From: Paenibacillus ferrarius
GTDB lineage: Bacteria > Bacillota > Bacilli > Paenibacillales > NBRC-103111
Length of the DNA: 64,000 nucleotides
Direction of reading: 5' to 3'
NCBI RefSeq assembly: GCF_002027705.1
Contig: NZ_MBTG01000009.1
Location: 1 to 64,000, forward strand
Notes under the pieces: generated by a model
Told to the model about the DNA's origin: nothing
Database searches by the model: none
Seen by the model: the letters and a program-made list of their open reading frames with translations, nothing else
Translations under genes and position numbers: made by a program
Part shown: positions 1-6,681 of the stretch, piece after piece
How the letters are laid out: the number at the start of each line of letters is the position of its first letter
How positions within the stretch are numbered: position 1 is the stretch's first letter

Positions 1-27
1 CACCCTCACACCCATCCCTCTTCTATT

Positions 28-288
28 CTACTTTGAGCTGCCTTCCACTTCTTTGTTCTCTAACCGGTCTGAGACCCGGTATTCGTATCCATATATCCCT
101 TTGTAATACTCTGGATACATAGCTCCTCCACAGCTTTCACATGTAAATTGTGGCGGTACTGCCCGGTCCCCTCGATCCATTCGATCAAAATCTTGCACGA
201 CATTAAGCGGTATGCTTTCCACTTCCGAACAAGTCAAACATATATACTTCACTGTCTGTTTCGACAGCACGTAGTTGCTTAGGGACAA
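28..288 (-). CDS. Small zinc-ribbon protein of the IS91 element
   Basis: This 86-residue protein is not recognised as a named family. It has two CxxC pairs (CLTC near residue 17 and CESC near residue 50), which would form one zinc-ribbon, followed by a tyrosine-rich tail. Its first 86 bases overlap the end of the transposase gene in another frame, on the same strand, which suggests translational coupling and that it belongs to the mobile element. It could be an accessory protein or a chance ORF. The regular cysteine spacing favours a real product. Confidence 0.45.
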   Translation of the reverse strand: MSLSNYVLSKQTVKYICLTCSEVESIPLNVVQDFDRMDRGDRAVPPQFTCESCGGAMYPEYYKGIYGYEYRVSDRLENKEVEGSSK

Positions 289-1531
289 CTGGGGTTTCTT
301 CTTTTTGCTTTTTGTTTTTTTGCTTCCCGGTGAGATCTCGAATCATCCTTTCTAAACAGCCTCGCGCTCTCTCGCAGACTGCATATTTAATCGTTAGTTT
401 GCCTTCTTCTAGACAGACTTCCCCCTTGTATTCATAGTAACATTCGCACTTTGGACACACCAGCGGGTCTTTACCCGTTATTCTTTGTATTCGTTCTCTC
501 CAATTTCTGCGCTTCAGACGTCTTTGAGCGCGTACGATCCACTTCCTTGCTTCTTTTTGCCAACTTGTCACCAGCATTTTACTTACCTTTTTCAGCCTGC
601 GCGAATAGACCCCATAATACCGGATTGTTTTAAAGTTTTCATCCGGAATATGCCGTATGACCCTTGCAATAAATTCTTCGACCGTTACTTTTTCCGTCTT
701 CTCTTCCCCACTTTTTTTATCGTGGTAGCTGAACACGACGTATTCCCCGTCATAGGACTGGATTCGCTTTAACGCAATAGCTGGTCGCTTTATGTAGCGT
801 CCTATGTAGCCTAGCTGGTTCTTTACGTTCCCTTTTTGTTTCGGCGCATGCACATAAAAACCTTCCCCATTGGCCGAGTAGGCTTGCTGCAGTCTGGACT
901 GTACTTGTTTCTTCTCTTCTTCGTTCAAGCTTCTTCGAATGAGCTTTAACACCACAGTTTGCCACTGTTTTCTAAGCATTTCGAACGGCACGTAATCATA
1001 CGTTTTCCATTCTCCATTTGATTTCATTCCACCCATCGTCACCAGCATATGGACATGTGGATTAAAGTTCAGACGTGAGCCAAAGGTATGTATTCCCGCA
1101 ATGATGCCAGGTGTAATCTTATGTTTCTTTTCAAAATGTTCTTTTATGATTCGCACGGCCTCGTCCATGAATTCTTTCAACATTTTCCGATGCTGCAAAA
1201 AGACGCGCCATAACCCTTCATCAATGGTAAATACCACATGTCGATGATTGACTTGGAAGACATCTTCCATCAACACGCGGCTCCATTCTTCCGTTTCGCC
1301 ACAGGAGCATGTTGTGCAAAAACGGCCTTTACAGCGGTACGGCACTCTCCTTATGTCATGGCATCCTTCACAGACTAAAATTTTGAATCCATTTCTAGGA
1401 TCACCACAGCCACGGAACTTTTGTACCTCTTTGATGACATTTGGCCTCATATGTTCTTTATGCTTTTCTACAAAGGCATCCCAATGCCGATGTTCATCAA
1501 AAAATATTCGCTTCATTACGTTCGGGTCCAT
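203..1531 (-). CDS. IS91-family transposase (HUH, Y2 type)
   Basis: The 442-residue protein starts with a cysteine-rich zinc-binding region (C54, C57, C67, C72, C75, C77) like the N-terminal domain of IS91 transposases. The catalytic part shows the metal-binding HUH motif as H159-V-H161 in the context FNPHVHML. The paired tyrosines are Y242 and Y246 (GYIGRYIKRP), the Y2 arrangement that nicks single-stranded DNA in rolling-circle transposition. A second cysteine cluster (CPKC, about residue 360) follows. The length is normal for the family and there is no internal stop, so the enzyme looks intact. The ATG at 1531 has an AGAGG only one base upstream, so the next in-frame ATG (1516) may be the true start. 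Confidence 0.85.
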   Translation of the reverse strand: MDPNVMKRIFFDEHRHWDAFVEKHKEHMRPNVIKEVQKFRGCGDPRNGFKILVCEGCHDIRRVPYRCKGRFCTTCSCGETEEWSRVLMEDVFQVNHRHVVFTIDEGLWRVFLQHRKMLKEFMDEAVRIIKEHFEKKHKITPGIIAGIHTFGSRLNFNPHVHMLVTMGGMKSNGEWKTYDYVPFEMLRKQWQTVVLKLIRRSLNEEEKKQVQSRLQQAYSANGEGFYVHAPKQKGNVKNQLGYIGRYIKRPAIALKRIQSYDGEYVVFSYHDKKSGEEKTEKVTVEEFIARVIRHIPDENFKTIRYYGVYSRRLKKVSKMLVTSWQKEARKWIVRAQRRLKRRNWRERIQRITGKDPLVCPKCECYYEYKGEVCLEEGKLTIKYAVCERARGCLERMIRDLTGKQKNKKQKEETPVVPKQLRAVETDSEVYMFDLFGSGKHTA

Positions 1532-1553
1532 ACCTCTATTTTACCAAAAATTT

Positions 1554-1731
1554 TAAATAAGGGGTAAGCTTCGCTCACCCCAAACCCCGAAACATATAAA
1601 TTCTTATATGTTAAATAAGGGGTAAGCTTCGCTCACCCCAAACCCCGAAACATATAAATTCTTATATGTTTAAATAAGGGGTAAGCTTCGCTCACCCCAA
1701 ACCCCGAAACATATAAATTCTTATATGTTAA
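1554..1731. repeat. Three tandem 58-59 bp units, each with two hairpins
   Basis: Three almost identical units begin at 1561, 1619 and 1678. Each has a GC stem (GGGGTAAGC, loop TTC, GCTCACCCC; eight pairs and one mismatch), a CAAACCCCGAA-type linker, and a perfect 8-bp AT stem (ACATATAA, loop ATTC, TTATATGT). The only clear unit difference is one extra T between copies 2 and 3. The array fills the space between the transposase start and the next gene's terminator. Confidence 0.9.
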
Positions 1732-1774
1732 AAAAAAGCTGCCCTGAAGTAGATATATCTACTTCAGGACAGCT
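1730..1774 (-). terminator. Rho-independent terminator after the floA-side operon
   Basis: On the minus strand a stem of 17-18 bp with one mismatch (AGCTG.CCTGAAGTAGAT against its complement) is followed by eight T residues. It lies 11 bases after the stop of the gene at 1785-2243 and would end the yqeZ-floA transcript just before the IS element. Confidence 0.85.
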
Positions 1775-1784
1775 CTTGTGTATA

Positions 1785-2243
1785 TTATGACCTGCGTAAA
1801 GGCTTCTTCGACCTTGGGGGACCCAGTATCTCGGCCCAAACAACGCCCTGCAGCAGTTGTTCTTGCTTAAGCTCTTCGGGAAAAGAATTGGGTGAAGAGA
1901 TCGTATTTGCATAAATAGGCGAGTTTTCAGCACCTATTTGAGATGAAGAACCAAAGGGAGATGCTTTAGCCTTTGACGCTGCGGCTTTGGCGCTGCCGCT
2001 GTTAGAACGGCCGAAATCGTCCGCTGTGCTGTTTTGTGGAGCCGGCCCACCAAACCCTTGCCGGGCTGGCTTCGGTGCTTCAACAGGCCTTGAGGACGGT
2101 GTAGACGTCTCGCCGAATGAAGGCATTCGTGATTGCGGAGCTCCTTGCTTCCCGCGCTTCTTGCCGCCAACCTGATACAAAAAGGTGATTGCAATGATGA
2201 CCAGATACCAATGCTTCACCAGAAATTCAATGAGTTGTTCCAC
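1785..2243 (-). CDS. Membrane-anchored disordered protein downstream of floA
   Basis: The 152-residue product is not a family I recognise. One hydrophobic segment (about residues 8-24, WYLVIIAITFLYQ) is followed by a long tail rich in Ser, Pro, Ala, Gly and Lys that is probably disordered, and an acidic-then-basic C-terminus. It starts with GTG preceded by GAGGTGAT and begins 20 bases after floA, so it is the last gene of the nfeD-floA operon. In B. subtilis the small gene yqfB sits here, but the sequences do not look alike. A role linked to flotillin microdomains is only suggested by position. Confidence 0.7.
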   Translation of the reverse strand: MEQLIEFLVKHWYLVIIAITFLYQVGGKKRGKQGAPQSRMPSFGETSTPSSRPVEAPKPARQGFGGPAPQNSTADDFGRSNSGSAKAAASKAKASPFGSSSQIGAENSPIYANTISSPNSFPEELKQEQLLQGVVWAEILGPPRSKKPLRRS

Positions 2244-2263
2244 GAGATCACCTCATAAACCTA

Positions 2264-3253
2264 TTATTCTTTCTCACTCTTGCCGTCGTTTAATTTGCCA
2301 AGGGAAGAGCGCATTTGTGTATCTGCGTCGATATTTTTGAGATTCATATAATCCATGACGCCTAATTTGCCGTTGCGAAGCGCCTCGGCCATAGCCAGCG
2401 GAACTTGCGATTCCGATTCGACAACTTTTGCGCGCATCTCAACGACTTTGGCCTTCATCTCTTGTTCGGCCGCAACCGCCATTGCGCGTCTTTCCTCAGC
2501 TTTCGCTTGAGCGATTCGTTTATCCGCTTCCGCTTGTTCCGTCTGTAAATGGGCGCCGATATTTTTGCCAACATCAACATCTGCAATATCAATGGATAAG
2601 ATTTCAAAAGCGGTGCCGGCATCTAACCCTTTGCCAAGAACCGTCCGCGAAATTAAATCCGGATTTTCAAGAACATCCTTATGCGAATCGCTCGAACCTA
2701 CCGTTGTAACAATCCCCTCGCCAACCCGGGCAATAATCGTCTCTTCGCCTGCACCCCCGACTAAGCGGTCTATGTTGGCACGTACGGTAACTCTCGCAAT
2801 AACCTTAACCTCAATACCGTTCTTAGCCACTGCTGAAACGTTTGGCGTTTCAATGACTCGTGGATTAACGCTCATTTGTACCGCTAACAAAACATCCCGT
2901 CCTGCGAGATCAATGGCTGCTGCACGTTCGAATTCCAGATGAATTTTCGCACGATGTGCGGCAATGAGAGCATTAACAACCCGGTCCACGTTACCGCCGG
3001 CAAGAAAGTGACTCTCCAGCTGATTCACACTGAGATCAATCCCGGCTTTCGTCGCTTTAATCATAGGATTCACAATCCTGCTCGGAGTTACCCGGCGGAG
3101 CCTCATAGCAATTAGCGTAATAATGCTGATGCGAACACCGGACGCAAGCGCCGAAATCCACAGCATCACAGGTACAATACTTAACAAAATCGAAAGTGCG
3201 ATGATAATAACGGCTGCAAGCAGCACTAAATATAAGCCCGGTTCAATATTCAT
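2264..3253 (-). CDS. floA: Flotillin-like protein FloA
   Basis: The 329-residue protein matches the FloA/YqfA family in length and layout. It has a single N-terminal membrane hairpin (about residues 5-32), a PHB/SPFH domain, and an Ala/Glu/Lys-rich coiled coil (about 235-285, repeats of [11 protein letters not shown] type). FloA organises functional membrane microdomains and affects signalling and secretion. The ATG is preceded by AGGAGG. It follows an nfeD gene by 11 bases, the standard flotillin-NfeD pairing (yqeZ-yqfA in B. subtilis). Confidence 0.93.
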   Translation of the reverse strand: MNIEPGLYLVLLAAVIIIALSILLSIVPVMLWISALASGVRISIITLIAMRLRRVTPSRIVNPMIKATKAGIDLSVNQLESHFLAGGNVDRVVNALIAAHRAKIHLEFERAAAIDLAGRDVLLAVQMSVNPRVIETPNVSAVAKNGIEVKVIARVTVRANIDRLVGGAGEETIIARVGEGIVTTVGSSDSHKDVLENPDLISRTVLGKGLDAGTAFEILSIDIADVDVGKNIGAHLQTEQAEADKRIAQAKAEERRAMAVAAEQEMKAKVVEMRAKVVESESQVPLAMAEALRNGKLGVMDYMNLKNIDADTQMRSSLGKLNDGKSEKE

Positions 3254-3264
3254 TTTGTTTCCTC

Positions 3265-3930
3265 CTAATCAAGTTTTGGTTCCATTTCCTTCACAACCAC
3301 TCGAGATCCTTCCACTTCTACCACAATAATGGATGTTCCGATTGGAATAAAGCTTCCATTCGTTACGACATCGATGCGCTCACCTTGAATGATCGCCGTC
3401 CCTGCAGGCCGAAGCGGCGTGATGGCTTCTCCAGTCAGGCCGATCAAATGCGCCCGATCCGGGCTCGATGTAAAGCCTTTGTCAGTTGTTAGCTGCTCTT
3501 TCAAAATAAAACGGTTCCATACCCCACGATGCTTAAACGTCCTGATTGCAAAAGCAATCACCACAATAGCAATCAACAGCGCGATTCCAAGCATAAGCGC
3601 GGCTTCTTTGGGATCGGACGAAGCCATCAACACGCCGCCAAAGAGACAAATCGCCCCCAAGACGCTTAGTATCCCGAAACTGGGAACTACTAATTCCAAA
3701 ATAAGCAGAACAAGTCCTAGCCCAAATACGGCCAAATCCCCAAACCCAGCGAAACCCGCCAAGTAAAAACCCAGGAAATAAAGCGCAAAACCTGCAACCC
3801 CAGCCAAAGCAAGCAAGCCGCCGCTAAAGAATAGCAGTTCCAATGCAATTCCAATAATACCAACTAACAGCAGTACGGTTGCAGTAACTGGATGAGTCAG
3901 AAAAGCGGATAAGTTTTCAGCAAACATCAT
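3265..3930 (-). CDS. NfeD family membrane protein, short form
   Basis: The 221-residue protein has about five hydrophobic segments (residues 15-145) followed by a C-terminal OB-fold NfeD domain ([20 protein letters not shown] through [14 protein letters not shown]). NfeD proteins work with flotillins. B. subtilis YqeZ is about twice as long because it carries an N-terminal ClpP-like serine protease domain; that domain is absent here, so this is the short NfeD type. The ATG has AAGGAG 6 bases upstream. It occupies the yqeZ position. Confidence 0.88.
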   Translation of the reverse strand: MMFAENLSAFLTHPVTATVLLLVGIIGIALELLFFSGGLLALAGVAGFALYFLGFYLAGFAGFGDLAVFGLGLVLLILELVVPSFGILSVLGAICLFGGVLMASSDPKEAALMLGIALLIAIVVIAFAIRTFKHRGVWNRFILKEQLTTDKGFTSSPDRAHLIGLTGEAITPLRPAGTAIIQGERIDVVTNGSFIPIGTSIIVVEVEGSRVVVKEMEPKLD

Positions 3931-4000
3931 CTTTCACTCCTTCCCTGAATCTTCCTTATCATTAATATGTACGCTGGAACAACCAAACTGTTTCATTTTA

Positions 4001-4043
4001 CAAAAAAATAAAAGGCCGAGTAGATAGATATCCCCTCGGCCTT
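4001..4043 (-). terminator. Rho-independent terminator after yqeY
   Basis: The stem AAGGCCGAG/CTCGGCCTT (9 bp) is followed on the minus strand by a TTTATTTTTTTG tract. It lies 18 bases past the yqeY stop and separates rpsU-yqeY from the nfeD-floA unit. Confidence 0.9.
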
Positions 4044-4060
4044 GTCAAACATATTTTGTA

Positions 4061-4504
4061 TTATCCCAATAATTGTTGAACTAACTGATTGATAAGCTTA
4101 CCATCAGCACGTCCTTTAACCTGAGGCATCAATGCCGTCATCACTTTGCCCATATCCGCTTTGGAAGAAGCACCAATTTGTTGGATGGTCTGCTGTACAA
4201 TGGCTTTCACTTCTTCCTCAGAAAGCTGTTGCGGCATGTACTCAGCTAGAATAACAAGTTCTGCCTTCAGGCCCTCGGCCAAATCATCTCTGCCGGCCTT
4301 CGTAAATTCTTGGAGGGAATCCTTACGCTGTTTGATTTCACGAGTTAGAACGTCAAGCACTTCATTGTCATCTAAGGCTCTTTTCAGATCAATCTCTTGG
4401 TTCTTAATGGTAGATCTCACCATTCGAATAACCGAGAGTTTGAACTTGTCCTGACTCTTCATCGCTTGCTTCATATCTTCGTTCAATCGATCGCTTAAGC
4501 TCAT
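4061..4504 (-). CDS. yqeY: GatB/YqeY domain protein
   Basis: The 147-residue protein fits the YqeY family: a helical N-terminal half (MSLSDRLNEDMKQAMKSQDK) and the C-terminal domain shared with the tail of GatB, with motifs AEYMPQQLSEEE and MGKVMTALMPQVKGRADG. The domain binds tRNA in GatB; the role of free YqeY is not established. The ATG has GAGG 4 bases upstream. It is co-transcribed with rpsU (8-base gap), as in B. subtilis. Confidence 0.93.
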   Translation of the reverse strand: MSLSDRLNEDMKQAMKSQDKFKLSVIRMVRSTIKNQEIDLKRALDDNEVLDVLTREIKQRKDSLQEFTKAGRDDLAEGLKAELVILAEYMPQQLSEEEVKAIVQQTIQQIGASSKADMGKVMTALMPQVKGRADGKLINQLVQQLLG

Positions 4505-4512
4505 GTTGCCTC

Positions 4513-4686
4513 CTAGAACTTTCTCTTACGAGCAGCCTCTGATTTAAGCTTACGCTTAACGCTAGGCTTGTCATAGTGTTTACGTTTCTTAACTTCTGCT
4601 AGAATGCCATCCTTAGCGATGGAACGCTTAAAGCGACGAAGTGCAGCATCTATAGTTTCGTTCTTACGAACTCGAGTTTCTGACAA
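4513..4686 (-). CDS. rpsU: 30S ribosomal protein S21
   Basis: The product is 57 residues, the normal size of Bacillales S21, with the conserved [17 protein letters not shown] and the basic tail [19 protein letters not shown] chose the TTG at 4686 (M-SETRVRK). It has GGAGGG nine bases upstream, and the longer reading from an ATG at 4743 would start inside the -10 box of a consensus promoter. S21 binds near the 3' end of 16S rRNA in the small subunit. First gene of the rpsU-yqeY unit. Confidence 0.93.
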   Translation of the reverse strand: MSETRVRKNETIDAALRRFKRSIAKDGILAEVKKRKHYDKPSVKRKLKSEAARKRKF

Positions 4687-4741
4687 CAGTTTTCCCTCCC
4701 TCCGAACAGACCATCTAAGATCAAACGGTTCATCAAATCCC

Positions 4742-4770
4742 ATTATAGGTGATAGTAATTAGGGTGTCAA
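4742..4770 (-). promoter_or_regulatory. Consensus sigma-A promoter of rpsU-yqeY
   Basis: Minus strand: TTGACA (4765-4770), exactly 17 bases, then TATAAT (4742-4747). Both hexamers match the consensus perfectly. Transcription should begin near 4735, giving a leader of about 50 bases before the TTG start of rpsU. Confidence 0.88.
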
Positions 4771-4800
4771 TCGAATACTTTCGATTCTTGAAAGAGAGCC

Positions 4801-5151
4801 TTAATTATGAACGCCTAAAGGGGATAATCGTGCCCCTGCCATTAAATGATAGTGAAGATGATGAACAATCTGCCCAGCATTTGCTCCGATATTCGTAATT
4901 ACGCGATAACCAGATTGTTCAACTTCTAGTTCTCTAGCAATTTGTGCGGCAGCACCTTGAATGTGACCGATTAACGCCCAATCCTCATCTCCCGCATCTG
5001 CCAGAGAAACAATATGCTTCTTGGGGATGATCAGCACATGAATCGGCGAAGCAGGCTGAATGTCGTGAAAAGCTAGAATCTGATCATCTTCATACACTTT
5101 CTTTGAAGGCAGATCACCTGCGACGATTTTACAAAAAATACAATCACTCAT
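4801..5151 (-). CDS. HIT family (HinT-like) nucleotide-binding protein
   Basis: The 116-residue protein opens with the zinc-type motif CIFCKIVAGDLPSKKVYED and ends with the histidine triad QIVHHLHYHLMAG, the active site of HIT hydrolases. HinT-like members hydrolyse purine nucleoside phosphoramidates. I start at the ATG at 5151 (MSDCIFCK), which has GGAGGG 12 bases upstream and gives the usual family length; the 19 extra residues from an ATG at 5208 are not conserved-looking. It lies just upstream of rpsU but has its own transcript, because rpsU has its own promoter. Confidence 0.9.
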   Translation of the reverse strand: MSDCIFCKIVAGDLPSKKVYEDDQILAFHDIQPASPIHVLIIPKKHIVSLADAGDEDWALIGHIQGAAAQIARELEVEQSGYRVITNIGANAGQIVHHLHYHLMAGARLSPLGVHN

Positions 5152-5252
5152 AATTAAGCTTGTCCCTCCACTTTCGTAACCTTCTCCCTTAATTTTATCG
5201 GAAATCATCGAAAAAATCCAATCCGATCAGGACATTTTATTGGAACATTTGC

Positions 5253-5276
5253 AAAAAAAAGAAACACCGCCGTTTC
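5253..5276 (-). terminator. Probable terminator downstream of rsgA
   Basis: On the minus strand a short stem GAAAC-GGCGGT-GTTTC is followed by eight consecutive T residues. The stem is only 5 bp, so it is a weak terminator by shape. It would end the rsgA transcript before the HIT gene. Confidence 0.5.
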
Positions 5277-5312
5277 CGATCGATGTTCCCTAGCGAAATG
5301 CACTCGTATCTA

Positions 5313-5414
5313 TTAATAATAAGGAAGCAGCGACAAGGCTAATAGTCCGGCTAACGGCAGAACCTGTCTTGCAAAACGCCGTCTGCCAAACCCATAGCCA
5401 GGATAAAAATCAAT
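5313..5414 (-). CDS. Possible 33-residue Gly/Arg/Leu peptide after rsgA
   Basis: An open frame of 33 codons starts 12 bases after the rsgA stop. It reads YPGYGFGRRRFARQ followed by a hydrophobic stretch VLPLAGLLALSLLPYY. The composition resembles the short Gly-Tyr-Phe/Arg proteins common in spore-forming Bacilli. Weaknesses: the only start candidate is ATT (5414), no Shine-Dalgarno sequence is visible, and the ORF is very short. It could be translated by coupling to rsgA, be a decayed gene, or be chance. Confidence 0.25.
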   Translation of the reverse strand: MDFYPGYGFGRRRFARQVLPLAGLLALSLLPYY

Positions 5415-5426
5415 TTATGCGAGCGA

Positions 5427-6491
5427 CTAAATTCGGTTATGCTGCTTTTTTTGCGCTTGGTGGATTTTCTTCCACTTGGCTTTCTCGGCCGCTTGCAGCG
5501 CCTTGTCTTCTTTGCGGGCTATAAAGGCGAGCTCTTTCTGCAATTTCAAATAGCTTTGAAACCGGTCAGAAGTAAGCACCCCTTCATCCAGCGCCATTCT
5601 CACCGCACATTTGGGTTCATTCTCATGTTTGCAATCTTGAAAAAAGCACCTTTCCGCGATATCCTCAACGTCTTGAAACGAGGTGCTAAGCCCATCTGAG
5701 GCATCCCAGAGCTGAAGCTCGCGCATCCCCGGCGTATCAATGAGAATACCGCCTCCAGGCAATGCAATAAGCTCACGATGGGTCGTCGTATGCTTCCCTT
5801 TGTCATCTCCGAAGCGGATATCCCCAACGTCCAGAATTTCTTTGCCAAACAGGTGATTGGCTAATGTAGATTTGCCGACACCCGAGGAGCCAAGCAGAGC
5901 AACGGTCTGGCCAGATGTCACGTAGGCTCCTAACTGCTCCAATCCTCGCTGCTCGGCGGCGCTGATAATATGAATAGGCACGCCAACGGCAACAGCTTCA
6001 ACTTCTGCGGCAAGAGCTTCCGGGTTTTCACATAAATCTGCTTTGCTGAGCACGATCACAGGATTTGCTCCGCTTTCCCAAGCCAATACCAAATAACGTT
6101 CAATCCGGCGGATATTAAAATCCTGATTGAGTGCGGTAACCAAGAAGACCGTATTCACGTTGGTCGCAACGATTTGCTCATCTGTGACTTGACCGGCCAC
6201 TTTCCGGGAAAACTTACTTTGTCGCGGCAATACCGCATGGACGGTCGCCCGCTGCTCCTCTTCCCGAACGGTAAGCACAACCCAATCGCCGACAGCGGGA
6301 TAATCCTCGCGCCGCAGCGCGAGGTGACGCATTTTACCGGAAATCTCAGCTAACATCTCGCCGGATTCGGTTAGAACACGGTACATATGTTTATGTTCCA
6401 AGGAAACCCTTCCAGCTTGGTACCCTTCGTTCTGATAAGGTTCAAACGCTTTTTCAAAAAATGAATTCCAGCCTAAATCGGTTTTAATCAA
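5427..6491 (-). CDS. rsgA: Ribosome small subunit-dependent GTPase A
   Basis: The 354-residue protein is a circularly permuted GTPase. An N-terminal OB-fold (to about residue 100) is followed by the G4-type motif SKAD (149-152), then the P-loop GSSGVGKSTL (201-210), then G3 DTPG (252-255), and a zinc knuckle with C282, C287, H289 and C295. RsgA helps mature the 30S subunit by testing the decoding centre. It starts with TTG (6491) preceded by AGAGGATGG. At 354 residues it is longer than the roughly 300 usual for Bacillus RsgA and closer to the YjeQ/EngC size. It is transcribed divergently from the TetR-oxidoreductase gene. Confidence 0.92.
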   Translation of the reverse strand: MIKTDLGWNSFFEKAFEPYQNEGYQAGRVSLEHKHMYRVLTESGEMLAEISGKMRHLALRREDYPAVGDWVVLTVREEEQRATVHAVLPRQSKFSRKVAGQVTDEQIVATNVNTVFLVTALNQDFNIRRIERYLVLAWESGANPVIVLSKADLCENPEALAAEVEAVAVGVPIHIISAAEQRGLEQLGAYVTSGQTVALLGSSGVGKSTLANHLFGKEILDVGDIRFGDDKGKHTTTHRELIALPGGGILIDTPGMRELQLWDASDGLSTSFQDVEDIAERCFFQDCKHENEPKCAVRMALDEGVLTSDRFQSYLKLQKELAFIARKEDKALQAAEKAKWKKIHQAQKKQHNRI

Positions 6492-6589
6492 GTGTGTTAG
6501 TCCATCCTCTCATCGCTTTCTAATTGTAAGTATAGACGGTGAAAAGCGGTACCACACGGGAAACAATCGTTTAGATTAATCTTTCCTCT

Positions 6590-6648
6590 TTTGTTTTTAA
6601 ACAAAGGTTAATTCGATTGTAGACTATCGGTCTATTTTTGCATATAAT
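6590..6648 (+). promoter_or_regulatory. Promoter and two palindromic operators of the TetR-oxidoreductase gene
   Basis: A TATAAT box at 6643-6648 lies 17 bases after TAGACT (6620-6625), a four-of-six -35 match. The palindrome TAGAC-TATCG-GTCTA (6620-6634) covers the -35, and a second perfect palindrome TTTGTTT-TT-AAACAAA lies at 6590-6605. TetR-type regulators usually repress their own promoter through such sites, so autoregulation is likely but inferred. Confidence 0.6.
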
Positions 6649-6681
6649 AGGAATAAATGATGCTTGGAACGGAGTGAGCGG

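Larger units (their letters stand above)
1..1731 (-). mobile_element. IS91-family insertion sequence, partial
   Basis: The segment holds an HUH/Y2 transposase, a small zinc-ribbon ORF overlapping its 3' end, and a triple hairpin repeat on the transposase 5' side that stops exactly at the T-tract of the neighbouring terminator. IS91 elements move by rolling-circle replication and have no classical terminal inverted repeats; they end in short structured sequences (oriIS beyond the transposase 3' end, terIS on the other side). The oriIS side lies at or before base 1, so the element is cut by the window edge. The boundary at about 1731 is inferred from where the repeat ends. Confidence 0.65.

Noticed and set aside
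1554..1731. CRISPR-like repeats
   Set aside because: The repeats are directly tandem with no unique spacers and only three copies; each unit is two hairpins.
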